From JAZSNL01 sp045536365 (GTDB lineage: Bacteria; Bacillota_I; Bacilli_A; ML615J-28; CAG-313), in the NCBI GenBank assembly GCA_045536365.1, contig JAZSNL010000014.1, positions 27,348 to 91,347 of the forward strand: DNA of 64,000 bases. The letters are read 5' to 3'. Shown in pieces: positions 52,655 to 63,700 of this stretch (position 1 is the first letter of the stretch; each line of letters opens with the position of its first letter). Under the pieces are notes generated by a model, which was given only the letters and a program-made list of their open reading frames with translations, was not told the DNA's origin and did no database searches. A program made the translations under genes and the position numbers.

Positions 52655-52663
52655 CGTTTTCAA
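52650..52663. promoter_or_regulatory. CcpA catabolite-responsive element (cre)
   Basis: TGCAAGCGTTTTCA fits the cre consensus TGNAANCGNTNNCA completely (minus strand TGAAAACGCTTGCA). It overlaps the -35 box of the giant lipoprotein promoter, a position that gives repression. Confidence 0.75.
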
Positions 52664-52743
52664 TCAAAATCTAAATTTTTTTTACATTTTTTTATTTCAT
52701 ATTATTTTATTATCTTTTTTACTCAATGATTTTTTCCTATATT

Positions 52744-52777
52744 AAAAAAGGATAAAACACTTGTTTTATCCTTTTTA
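52744..52777 (-). terminator. Terminator of the rsmE-to-pcp operon
   Basis: AAAAAGGATAAAACA-CT-TGTTTTATCCTTTTT lies at the end of pcp, with a T run on the minus strand. The remaining gap (52577-52774) holds the giant gene's promoter and cre site and otherwise only AT-rich sequence. Confidence 0.85.
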
Positions 52778-53338
52778 TAACGAATTTATAATCTCTTTTA
52801 ATCCTTTTATTAATAACTCTAATTCAATTCCTTCTTCACTTATTTGGCCTTTGTATAAAGGGAAATGAATAAACACTGAAGGGATATTTGGATGATAATG
52901 TAGAGTCTTAAAATACAAACTATTACAAATATATTCTCCCGCATTACTACTTAATTCTACTGGTATTTCAAGTGAAATAAGTCTTGATAAAGCTTCGTTT
53001 GTAGGGAATTTTGAGTAGTAAAAATCACTTGCATTTTCAATAATAACACTATTATTTACATCTACTTCATCATCATCTGATACCTTTTTAGTGATAATAT
53101 TTTTTGCGGTTGTTTCAATAGAAATAACTTTTCTACTTGCTGCTTGACCACATAAAATGATTACTTCAGGATTAATTTTTTCTATTTTTTTATTTAAAAT
53201 TTGATATGAACTATTTAATTTTACTGGTAAAATAACCTTATATATTTCATGATCTGTAGTTAAATTTTTAACAACTTCTAATGAAGAATTGTTACTTATC
53301 TTACCAAATTGTTCAAATGCAGTTATTAATATTTTCAT
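52775..53338 (-). CDS. pcp: Pyroglutamyl-peptidase I
   Basis: The 187-residue C15 cysteine peptidase has all three catalytic residues in order: Glu in VISIETTAKN, Cys in GEYICNSLYF, and His in SVFIHFPL. It removes N-terminal pyroglutamate from peptides in the cytosol. It begins one base after the nfo stop. It is slightly shorter than the usual 200-215 residues, mainly at the C-terminus. It ends the operon before a strong terminator. Confidence 0.9.
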   Translation of the reverse strand: MKILITAFEQFGKISNNSSLEVVKNLTTDHEIYKVILPVKLNSSYQILNKKIEKINPEVIILCGQAASRKVISIETTAKNIITKKVSDDDEVDVNNSVIIENASDFYYSKFPTNEALSRLISLEIPVELSSNAGEYICNSLYFKTLHYHPNIPSVFIHFPLYKGQISEEGIELELLIKGLKEIINSL

Positions 53339-53339
53339 A

Positions 53340-54245
53340 TTATTTTTGTCCTAATATATCTTCTTTTAAATTAGGGTTAAACACACCGCTTCTTATCATC
53401 GCAATTTCATATTTATAAGGAGCGAAACTATCTTTTTTGTTTTCTCCATTAACATATGGAGTTTCTAAAATCTTTGGAATATTTTCAAAGCGAGGATCGT
53501 TGAAAATTTTTAAGATAGTATCAAATCCGATGTTTCCAAATCCAATATTTTCATGACGATCTTTATGTGAATCTAACATATTTTTACTATCATTTACATG
53601 AATACATTGTAAATACTCAAATCCAATTATTTGATTAAACTCTTCCATAACACCATCATAATTATTAACCAAATCATAACCACCATCATTAATATGGCAA
53701 GTATCTAAACAAACACCAATTCTTTCTTTATTATTAATATTATTAATAATAGTTTTGATTTCCTCAAATGTTTTACCACATTCAGTACCCTTACCTGCCA
53801 TTGTTTCTAGTAAAATTACAGTTTTTGAATTTGGTGTTCTTCTTATTATTTCATTAATACCATCACTGATTTTTGCAATACCGATTTCAGGTCCCGCACC
53901 TACATGATTACCTGGGTGAAAAACGATTTTTGTTATTCCAATTTCACCAGCAAGTCTTACTTCACTTGTTAAAAAATCTATTGCAAAGTTTCTTTTTTCA
54001 TCATCACTAGAAGCTAAATTAACAATATAAGGTGCATGAATAATAATATCTTCAATATTATTTCCATTATCAACCCACATTTTTAAAGCAGTTTCTGCAT
54101 TCATATCTTTTAAAGGTTTTCTAAATGTATTTTGAGGAGCACCAAGATAAACCATCATACAGTTTGCGTTATAACTCAATGCTTCTTCAACACTTCCAAT
54201 TAACATTTTTATTCCACTATTACCAACGTGACTACCTATTTTCAT
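53340..54245 (-). CDS. nfo: Endonuclease IV (AP endonuclease)
   Basis: About 301 residues with IGSHVG at the start, and the metal-binding motifs VFHPGNHVGAG, LLETMAGKGTE, GVCLDTCHINDGGYD and CIHVNDSKNMLDSHKDRHENIGFG. It cuts DNA at abasic sites in base excision repair using three zinc ions. The start ATG 54243-54245 follows AAAGGAA; an upstream in-frame ATG lies inside the helicase gene. It overlaps the helicase end by 14 bp. Confidence 0.96.
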   Translation of the reverse strand: MKIGSHVGNSGIKMLIGSVEEALSYNANCMMVYLGAPQNTFRKPLKDMNAETALKMWVDNGNNIEDIIIHAPYIVNLASSDDEKRNFAIDFLTSEVRLAGEIGITKIVFHPGNHVGAGPEIGIAKISDGINEIIRRTPNSKTVILLETMAGKGTECGKTFEEIKTIINNINNKERIGVCLDTCHINDGGYDLVNNYDGVMEEFNQIIGFEYLQCIHVNDSKNMLDSHKDRHENIGFGNIGFDTILKIFNDPRFENIPKILETPYVNGENKKDSFAPYKYEIAMIRSGVFNPNLKEDILGQK

Positions 54246-55578
54246 TTCTTCTTTCCTTTTGAGCTTTCTTACGGTACATTTCACTTATACGAGCTCTTTT
54301 TTCTTGTTTAATTTTCTTTTTAATTTGTTCATTTCTTTTCTTTTTATATCCTGGTTTTACTTTCTTAGGAAGAGGAATTTCGCGATGAACTTTGTTTTCT
54401 ATTTGTTGAGATACAGTTAGTTCTTTTTTAACAAAGAATTTAACTTCAACTATGTTTCCATTCGTTATTTTAACAAATTTAGGTTTTAAACCTTTTGATT
54501 GTAATAATTTAATATAACTATCATCTTCATAAGCATATAAACTATACGCAACTCCGGTATTTGTAAAACGAGCAGTACGTCCTGTTCTATGGATATAGAA
54601 TTCAATATCTTTTGGCAAATCATAATTAATTACATGACTTACGCCTTCAATGTCAATACCACGAGCTACAATATCACTTGCTACAACATATTTAAATTCC
54701 AAATTATTAATACGTTTTAACATTTGTTTTCTACTACGGTCTTCCATAGAACCATGCATTTTTCCTACTTTAAATCCTTGTTCAGCTAAATACATTGAAA
54801 GTCTTTCAACTTCTTCTTTTGTATTAACAAATATTATTGCAAGATAAGGGTTAATTATTTCAAGTAATTGTAACAAAACTTCATCTTTTTTCTTGGCTTT
54901 ACATTGTAACATATAATGTTCAATGTTTCCAGTTGTTAAGTTTGTTTCTTCTATTGTGATTGCTTGAACATTTTCTAAATATTTATTTAAAAATTGTCTT
55001 AAACCTTTTGGAATAGTCGCACTAAAGATCAAAAATTGTGGTTCACCTTGAATTTTACCCATAATTTTATCTACTTCTAATAATTCCTTATGAGAAAAAA
55101 CCATATCTGCTTCATCAATTACAATCATTTCCGCATTATGTATTTTCAAAACATTTGAATTAATAGCTAAGTCAACTATTCTTCCTATTGTTCCAATAAC
55201 AATATGTGGTTGATTTTTTTGTAAACGATTAATCTCTTTTTCTCTATCACTTCCACCTATCGCTTTCATAATAAAGATTTCTTGTTCACTACAACTTGCA
55301 ATCTCCATCGCAACTTCATATAATTGACTTGCTAATTCTCTTGTTGGAGAAATAATAACAGCTTGAACGCTTTGATTACTTTCATCTAGTTTTTGAAAAA
55401 CAGGTAATAAAAAAGCATGAGTTTTTCCACTTCCTGTTGCTGATTCAACAACAAGACTTTCTTTTTTTAAAGCTCGATCGATTGTCAATTCTTGAATAGG
55501 AGTAGCTTCATAAAAGCCTATTTTTTCTAATGCTTGATTAATATAAGATTTAAATCGATATTCAGAGAACTTTTTCAT
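54232..55578 (-). CDS. DEAD-box RNA helicase (CshB-like)
   Basis: The 448-residue protein has motif I ATGSGKTHAF, motif Ia PTRELASQL, DEAD in VIDEADMVF, SAT, and HRTGRTAR near 325. A basic tail from about 370 (KKVKPGYKKKRNEQIKKKIKQEKRAR) probably binds RNA. The order of genes with mtaB and nfo, and the basic tail, fit CshB of Firmicutes. It unwinds RNA during ribosome assembly or RNA decay, often important in the cold. ATG follows AAGGAG and lies next to the mtaB stop. Confidence 0.92.
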   Translation of the reverse strand: MKKFSEYRFKSYINQALEKIGFYEATPIQELTIDRALKKESLVVESATGSGKTHAFLLPVFQKLDESNQSVQAVIISPTRELASQLYEVAMEIASCSEQEIFIMKAIGGSDREKEINRLQKNQPHIVIGTIGRIVDLAINSNVLKIHNAEMIVIDEADMVFSHKELLEVDKIMGKIQGEPQFLIFSATIPKGLRQFLNKYLENVQAITIEETNLTTGNIEHYMLQCKAKKKDEVLLQLLEIINPYLAIIFVNTKEEVERLSMYLAEQGFKVGKMHGSMEDRSRKQMLKRINNLEFKYVVASDIVARGIDIEGVSHVINYDLPKDIEFYIHRTGRTARFTNTGVAYSLYAYEDDSYIKLLQSKGLKPKFVKITNGNIVEVKFFVKKELTVSQQIENKVHREIPLPKKVKPGYKKKRNEQIKKKIKQEKRARISEMYRKKAQKERRNENR

Positions 55579-56867
55579 TATTTGATCTCCTTTCCATATA
55601 TTTTATTATTTTCTATTTTTGTTATTTTTACTTTTATTATTTGATTTACTACATCACAATCTGATTTAAATAAAACATTTAAATAATTACTTGTATGTCC
55701 TTCATAAAAATCATCTTTTGTTCTTTCTACTAATACTTCTTGAACTGTATTAATAAATTTATGATTATATTCATTTTTCATTATCTCTGCTAATTCTAGT
55801 AATTTATGAGCTCTTAATGAAATTATACTACCATTTAAATGTCCTTTCATTTCATCTGCAACTGTCCCTTTTCTTCTTGAATAAGGAAAAACATGCATAT
55901 CTGCAAAGTTTATTTTTTTAATAAATTCATAAGCTTCATTAAATTCTTCTTCTGTTTCTCCAACAAAACCAGCTAAGCAATCTGTTGTCACCGCAATATC
56001 AGGGAAAATATTTCTGATTTTATTTATTAATAAATAATAATCATTAGTTAAATATTTTCTTTTCATTCTTTGTAAAACCCCATCACTACCAGCTTGTAAT
56101 GGAATATGTAAATGCATCGCAATTCTATTTTGATATTTTTTCATAATATCTAATAGTTCATCACTTACTTCCATAAGTTCAATACTTGATAATCTTAATC
56201 TTACAAGATTAGTTTCAATCATAATTTTTTCTATTAATTTAGCTAAATTAATATATCCTAAATCTTGTCCATAAGTACCTGTATTAATACCTGAAATAAT
56301 AATTTCTTTTACATCATTATTTACCAATTGATTAATTTCATTAATAACATTTTCTGGATTTCTACTTCTGATTTTTCCCCTTGAAAAAGGAATAGCACAA
56401 TAACTACAGAAATTTTCACATCCATCTTGAATTTTAACAAAGCCTCTTGTATGAGTTGTTAATTTAGATAATTCTAATTCTTCAAAACATTTGATTTCTT
56501 TAATATCTTTTACATAGTTAATCTTTTGTTTATTTAATAAAAACTCATTAACTAAATCATATACTTTATTTCTTTGATCAGTACCGAGTAAAACATCAAC
56601 TAGTTCAATAGCTTCTTGAGGATGAGTTTGTGTATAACACCCCATTCCTACTATTACCGCATTTTCATTTTTTCTGCGACAACTTCTTATAACTTGTCTA
56701 CTTTTTTGATCAGAAGTCGATGTAACAGTACATGTGTTAATAATATAAACATCAGACACTTCATTACTATTTTGATATATCCAACCTTTTGATTCAAGTA
56801 AAGATAAAATAGCTTCACTTTCATAACTATTAACTTTACATCCTAATGTAATAATACTAAATTTCAT
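55578..56867 (-). CDS. mtaB: tRNA t6A37 methylthiotransferase MtaB
   Basis: About 429 residues. The N-terminal UPF0004 domain has TLGCKVNSYE, NTCTVTSTSDQKSRQ and GMGCYTQ cysteines that hold one 4Fe-4S cluster. The radical SAM domain has DGCENFCSYCAIPFSRG for the second cluster. A TRAM-like end follows. It adds a methylthio group to t6A37 in tRNA, helping decode ANN codons. The start ATG 56865-56867 follows GAGG; the longer frame start lies inside rsmE. It follows rsmE in the order seen in many Firmicutes. Confidence 0.95.
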   Translation of the reverse strand: MKFSIITLGCKVNSYESEAILSLLESKGWIYQNSNEVSDVYIINTCTVTSTSDQKSRQVIRSCRRKNENAVIVGMGCYTQTHPQEAIELVDVLLGTDQRNKVYDLVNEFLLNKQKINYVKDIKEIKCFEELELSKLTTHTRGFVKIQDGCENFCSYCAIPFSRGKIRSRNPENVINEINQLVNNDVKEIIISGINTGTYGQDLGYINLAKLIEKIMIETNLVRLRLSSIELMEVSDELLDIMKKYQNRIAMHLHIPLQAGSDGVLQRMKRKYLTNDYYLLINKIRNIFPDIAVTTDCLAGFVGETEEEFNEAYEFIKKINFADMHVFPYSRRKGTVADEMKGHLNGSIISLRAHKLLELAEIMKNEYNHKFINTVQEVLVERTKDDFYEGHTSNYLNVLFKSDCDVVNQIIKVKITKIENNKIYGKEIK

Positions 56868-57606
56868 GATTATTACCTCTGATGTAATCAATTATACTCA
56901 TTACATAACTAGGAGCTACTTCTGTTCTTAATACTCTTTTACCTAGTGATACCATTTTAAAACCATTATTTTTCAATTCTTTTAATTCTTGTTCATCTAT
57001 ACCACTTTCTGGTCCAATTAATACAAGAATTTTATTTTGATTTTTTATAACATCACCAATATATAAAGGATTCGAACTATCTACATGAGCTACTATACAT
57101 AAATCATAATCTTTACTATGTTTTATTAATTCTTTAAATGAACAAACTGGTAATACTTCTAACATTTTGTTTCGATGTGCTTGTTCACTAGCTTCTTTTG
57201 CAATTTTATTATATCTAATAAGTTTCTTTTCTTTCTTTTCATCATTTACCTTAACATTTGATCTTTTCATCATAACAGGTAAATAAAAACTTGCGCCCAT
57301 TTCAGTAATATGATCAATAACTTCTTCCATTTTTTCTTTTCTTACAAGTCCGTGAGCAATAGTAACAGTACAAGGAAGTTCTTTGTCCTCTTGTACTTCT
57401 TCTAAAATATTTAAAGCAACTTCATTTTTAGATAAAGATACAATTACACAAATATAAGTCGAATTATTAAAACATGCATATACTTTTTCCCCAATATTCA
57501 TACGCATTACATTAATAATATGATGAGCATCATCACCTTTTATTATTAATATGTTATTAATTAAATCAACTATTGATTCATCAAGATTAATAAAATATCT
57601 TTGCAT
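56857..57606 (-). CDS. rsmE: 16S rRNA (uracil1498-N3)-methyltransferase
   Basis: The 249-residue SPOUT-type protein has the N-terminal PUA-like part and the knotted SAM-binding end LVLIGPESGIDEQE and SLGKRVLRTEVAP. It methylates U1498 in the ribosomal decoding region. The downstream gene (mtaB) overlaps it, and ATG follows GAAAGGAAG. No prmA or dnaJ is next to it here; the giant surface gene's terminator lies upstream. Confidence 0.96.
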   Translation of the reverse strand: MQRYFINLDESIVDLINNILIIKGDDAHHIINVMRMNIGEKVYACFNNSTYICVIVSLSKNEVALNILEEVQEDKELPCTVTIAHGLVRKEKMEEVIDHITEMGASFYLPVMMKRSNVKVNDEKKEKKLIRYNKIAKEASEQAHRNKMLEVLPVCSFKELIKHSKDYDLCIVAHVDSSNPLYIGDVIKNQNKILVLIGPESGIDEQELKELKNNGFKMVSLGKRVLRTEVAPSYVMSIIDYIRGNNHEI

Positions 57607-57670
57607 AACAATACTTCCTTTCTATTATATTATTATAACAAAAAATGATATTTTTTTCATTTAAATAGAT

Positions 57671-57700
57671 AAAACACCCCACTTTTAGGTGGGGTGTTTT
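57671..57700 (-). terminator. Terminator of the amidase giant gene
   Basis: AAAACACCCCAC-TTTTA-GGTGGGGTGTTTT is a GC-rich stem for this genome, followed by T-rich sequence in the minus direction. Confidence 0.88.
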
Positions 57701-57726
57701 GTATAAGTTATGCTTAACTTAAATTA

Positions 57727-60700
57727 CTATTTTTCGTAGATACCAGGTAATAATGAACCTAATGTAATTTCTTCAACTTTTTGACCATCTTTTTCTACAG
57801 TAACTGTATAAGAAACAGATTGAGCAAATTCAGGAGCTTTAACTACACGACCCATTTCATCTACTAATTCAGTATTATGAGATTCAAATTTAATTTCATA
57901 ATCTTTATAAGTAGTAATAATTTCTAGTTCAGCTTTAATTAATTCGATAAATTCATACCAAATTACAAGATCATTTTCTAGTAATGGTTGAGGACAATCT
58001 TTACCATCGAAGAAATGGTGACCTTTAACTCTTTCAACACCTAAACCATTATCATTTAATAATTTAGCTATTAATTGAGCTGAAATTTGCCATGTTAACC
58101 ATAAGTCAGAGCCTTCGTTAACACATGATTCAATACCGATTGAATTTTGGTTACCACCAACAGCACAGATACGGCCTTCAACAACTTGACCATAACTCCA
58201 CCATGTTGGACCCATATAATATTGACCATCAATTACTTTAACAGCGAATCCTTGATCATTGAAGAATGATTCAGGAGTTCTTCCACTAAATTTAGCCCAT
58301 GAGAATGTTAAATCATCTTGAGAAGAGATTGTTCCATCTGCATTGTAAATATGATCAGTATTTCTTTCATTATAATTATATGTATCAGGAAGTTTGATAG
58401 TTGTTTTCTTACCATTGATTTCGAAATAGAAGTCATCAGATGCTGTCCATTCGATATCTAATAAATCACTACCATCATAAGCAACACCAGTAGGAATCCA
58501 CATGAAACGTTTTAATCCATCTGCATCTTTAGTAGTACTATTAGAATAATATCTACTATTAGAGTCACCAGCGTGCCATGCGCCATGTTCATGATCTAAT
58601 GTCTTGTAAACTTCAGATGTAGCAACACCACCATTAGAACCCTTATTACCAGTAATATAGTGGATAGAAACATCAGCAGAACCGCCTGTGAAGTATGAAG
58701 CATGGTTATCAGTATCAGCAGTTGCGCCCATACCAGCTGTATAGTGGAATGTAACGAATTGGATACCTTCAAATTCAGTATTTGCATTTGCATAGTAATC
58801 GCCAGAAGCGTTACCAGCTGCAAGGTAAGTTTCATCAATTGTTAATTCATGATTCATAAGGATCTTACTTACACTACTATAAATATCAGCATAGTAAGCA
58901 GGAGTTCCAGAACCAATACCTAAATTGTAAGAAGTAAAGATATTAGCATTGTGGTTATTTAAAATGAATGATAATAATTCACTTGCTTCACCATCTAATA
59001 CAGTTACAAAGAATTCAACTTTAACAGTTTCATCTTCTGCTAATTTAGCAGTAATTAATACTGTACCAGCTTTCTTACCAGTAACAACACCGTTTGCAAC
59101 AGTAGCGATAGATTCATCAGCACTTGACCATGCGATTGTTCCTTCACCATTTTTAACATTTGCATTTAATGTAATGTCTTTACCAACTTCTACATATGAA
59201 GTAGTTTCATATTCACCTTCAATTAAAGTAGGAACTGTTACAGTAATTTCAAGAGTTGCAACAACAGCTTCGTTTGCAGCAGATGTAATAGTAATTGTAG
59301 CAGTACCACCAGCAACAGCTGTTAATAAACCTTGAGGATCAACAGATACAACACCTGAATCAGATGAAGTAAAGATTACAGCTTTATTTGCAGCAGCAGC
59401 AGGAAGAACTTCCCAAATTAATTGATGAGTTTCGTAACGTTTCATTGTTGTAATAGCATTAGCAACTTTGATTTCAGTTACAGGATTTAAATCAATATAT
59501 TTAGCATAATAAGTTGGGTTAGTTGCAGCAACTGTAATTTCAGTGATAGGTTCACCAGTAAATTCAGGATTGTCATACCAACCAACGAATGATAAATATT
59601 GTTTATGAGCAACAGGAAGAGTAAGAATCTTACCTTCAGTTGTTTCTAAAGTACCTTTTTGAGCTAATACAAGTGGTGCCCAAATTTGTTCGTTTAAAGT
59701 AGCTTCTGAATAATCAGGAGTCTTATAAGAAGCATTTGAAGTAATAGATGAACCTCTCATAATTGCTCTGAATTCATAAGAAACTTCGTAAGGATAGTTA
59801 CTATTTTTAGCAGCGAATGATGCAGCATCAGTAAAATCTAATAATGCTTTACATCCAGGTTTGTTAGCACTTCCTCCAACTTCACCTAACCAACCAGCAA
59901 GCCATGCCCATTTTTCAGACATACCTTCACTATAATAGAAGTTATGAATGTTAATGTTAACCCATGCGCCTGTAGGAAGAGTTGCAGCAGTATAATTAGT
60001 ACCACCATATGCGTTATAGTCAGCTAATAAATCAGCAGAAATATCAGCGAAAGAACTATATCTCCAGTTACCACCATTTAATTCGAAGTTAAGAGTAACA
60101 GGATTACCTTCAATTTCAGTCCATTCAGCAACAATCACTAAATCACCTCTTGCATCAGCAGGAATTTCAGTAATAGCTTTACCATCTAATGTCCATTGTT
60201 TGAATTCATGGTAAATATTCCATGTAGGAGTAGGTAAAGCAATAGCACCAGTATCTTTATTATATTCAGTTACTAATCCTTTTGCTTGGCCGCCACCTAA
60301 TTCATATGAAATTGTCCAGAATTCATATTTTTCAGCAACATTTTCTCCAGGTTTTGCAGCAAGTGCAGTACCATAAGAAGCTAAATGTTTAAACATATCA
60401 GCATGTGCGCTTAAGTCAGTAATAACATTACCGTTATTATCTTCATAATAGTTAGCACCAAATACTGCTAAATGTGGATTAGTAGATTGAGTATCAGAAC
60501 CTCTATAAGTACCAAAATAAAAACTATTTGGTAAACCTAAGAATTGGTTATTTTCAACTGAACAACTCCAGATAGAAGCATCAGCACCATTATTACGTAA
60601 CCACATATAATCATAACAATGATCAAATACGTTATTTGTAATATTCCATGTTAATGGATATTCTTGATATACGTTAGCACTAATTGTTCCGTGGAATGGT

Positions 60701-63700
60701 TCAGAATTAGCTTGACCAATTTGTTTGAATACGTTATTTTCAACGATTACATCAGTGTCACCATCAGGACCTGATCCAGAATATAAGTAGATTGCATTAA
60801 ATCCGTGACCAACTGTAGTTTGTTCGAATTTATTATTTGTGAAAGCTAAAATACCAGTAGCATATCCACCTTCGATACGAATAGCATCTTGTCCAAAGTC
60901 TTTGAATAAGTTTCCATCTACAGATAAGTTACGAGCTCTATTAATTAATAAGTTAACAGCATCAACATTTTCAAAACTATTATTGAAGAATAAGAAATTT
61001 AAACATTTGCCGCCACTTGATAATTTGAATTCAACAGCTGCATTCATAGCATATCTGCTTGCAGGAACCCATGGAGTTTCAGAAGCATTTGTATCATAAA
61101 CTTTATTATTAAGGAATGCAAATCCTTCATAAGTACCAGTATTTGCAGAAGCTTTAACTTGACCAGCACCTGTGAATGCTAAACCGTCAATAGTTAATCC
61201 AGTTGCACTAGCGTCAATTGAAATAACACCTTTAATGATAGCTTCAGCAACTCTTGTACCATTTACAGCACTAATACCAGCATTTGGACCTTTAATAGTT
61301 AAATCAGCAATACTAATTGTAACATTTTCTTCATATTCGCCAGCAAGAATAATGATCTTATCGCCAGGTTTTGCTGCTGCTAAAGCTTCAGCAATTGTAG
61401 CGTAATCTCCACCTTGACCAACATATAAACCAATTTCTTTAAACTTAGCTACTAAAACAACTTTACCAGTTGTACCAGCAGCGATTTGAGTAACGATTTC
61501 ACCGTTTAATTCCCAGCCTAAGAATTCATAACCTTCTTTAGAAGCTGCAGGAAGTTTTTCTAAACCAGTGTTAACATCAAATTGTTCAGGAGCAGTTCCT
61601 TGTAATTCTCCACCGTTTAATTCATATTCAACTAAACCAAATGATAAATCTTGTCCGTATGCAGGAACTTTAGATTCATCTGTATAATAAGGTTCCCAAG
61701 TTGTATTTAAGAATAAATCAGCTGTAGGAGCTTTATCATAATAGTTGTTAGTTGCATCAATATTATAAGCGTTAGCGTTCTTAACGTAATAAGTAGCGCC
61801 ACAATTAAATAATTTATTGTAGTTAGCTTTAACAGGTTGAGTAGTAGCATTTCTACTTGCAGTTGCATCAATTCTTACTAACATATAAGAGTTATCTACA
61901 GTGTTGTAATTAAATTGAATTGAAGATACACCGTCATCTGCACCAGAATAACTTGCAAATCTAATAGCACAGTGTGAGCTAGAAGTTTGTCCATTATTTA
62001 GGAAAGTATTATTTTCAACTACATAATTACCTTCTTGGTAATCTAAGAACCATAATACATATTGTGCGAAGTTTTCAAAATGGTTACCAACGATTTGAAC
62101 TTCACCTTTAACACCAAATTCATCAGAAGCATTACCAAATTTAACTGCATCGTTATAATAAGAACGTTTTCCAATAAACTCTGAATCTTTGATAGTTATA
62201 CCATTAACTTGGTCAAAGTAAGCAGCCATTGGTCTGCCATCTTCACGATCACTCATTCTAACTTGTAATAAAGTAATATTCTTATATTCAACACCTGCAG
62301 TTGCAGATGAGAAATAGAATGGAGCATTATTACTTGCAGAAGAATCAGGATTCATTGTAGAGCCTTTAGCCCAAACGTTTTGAATAGTAACATTTTCACA
62401 ACCAGCAGCACCACCCATTACACGAGCGTTACCAGTGATTAAGATACCATCAACAACAACATCATTTGCAGAGATAACTAAATCAGATAAGAATACAGAT
62501 TCAGCTCCTCTTTCTTCTTTATTAGGGTTAATACCAGCATTAGCACCAGCGATAGTTAAGTTATTAATTTTAACTTCAACACCTTCATATTCACCAGCAT
62601 CTAAAACGATAGTATCGCCTTCTTTAGCTGCTGCTAAAGCTTCAGCTAAAGTTTTGTATGCTTTATCAGCACCAACTTCTAATGCAGAACCTTCAGTAAG
62701 GAACTTAGCATATAATTTTAAGTTTCCAGTTGTACCAACTTTAATTTCAGTTAAAGCAGTTCCACTGAAATCTTCTTCTAAATACCAACCAGCAAATTTA
62801 TGACCTTCTTTAGAAGGAGTTGCTAATACTAATCCTTCTCTTGAATCATATTTACTTTCACCAGGATATTCAATTGAAATATTTACTTGATCAGCAAATG
62901 TATCAAATGTATTGCTTGAATAATCATGTCCTTTAGGCCATTTGTCATATTTAGTTTGATAAATGAAACCATGAGTCCAACCTCTTAATACAGTAGATCT
63001 ATATCCAGACCATGCAGTATCAGCTTCGATACCATCAGCTTTTAATCTGTCAAATAACCAACCCCATTTAGCTGCATAAACTTCTTCTGTTGTAAAGAAT
63101 GCTTCAATGTTGTCTCTATATACATAAGAAACACCCATAAAGTCAGTTACGTGCCATTTAGTATTATCAGGATCAGTGTTTTCACTTTCTCTGTTAATCT
63201 TAACTTCTTTACCAGCTAATTTAGAGAAATAAGCTTCGAAGTCAGCAAGAATAGCTTCACGGAATTCTTCATAAGTATCAACTTTATCAGTTGGCCATTG
63301 ACCGCCATTTAATTCATATGTGATTTCAAATTCACCTTCAAGTGGAGGTTCAACAACTTTTTCAGCCCATTTAGCATAGAATTCTTTATTACCTTCTGAA
63401 CCAGCAGCGATTTCAGTAACTGCTTCACCAGTTAATTCAGCATTATCAAACCAACCTAAGAAATCAAATCCTTCTCTTGTAGGAGTAGGTAATACTAAAC
63501 CAGTTGCAACTTCGTATTCAGTAGGAATATTTTCTAATACACCACTATTTAAATTTAAAGTTAAATTATATTTAGTAGGAGCTACATAGATTTCTTCCCA
63601 TTTAGCAGTTAATGTCAAGTTACCAGTAGTACCTTTTTCAATTTTTTCAACTTTAGTTTCACCATTATACCAACCTAAGAAGTTATAACCTTCTTTAGAT

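Noticed and set aside
58949..59335. Plus-strand open frame opposite the second giant gene (also at 60839-61099, 61172-61405 and 62435-62803)
   Set aside because: These are low-complexity shadows of the repetitive coding strand, without ribosome binding sites or recognisable domains.
57727..63618. Start of the second giant protein at the ATG at 63618
   Set aside because: The frame stays open and clearly coding (InlB-type repeat and module B) up to base 64000, with no ribosome binding site at 63618.
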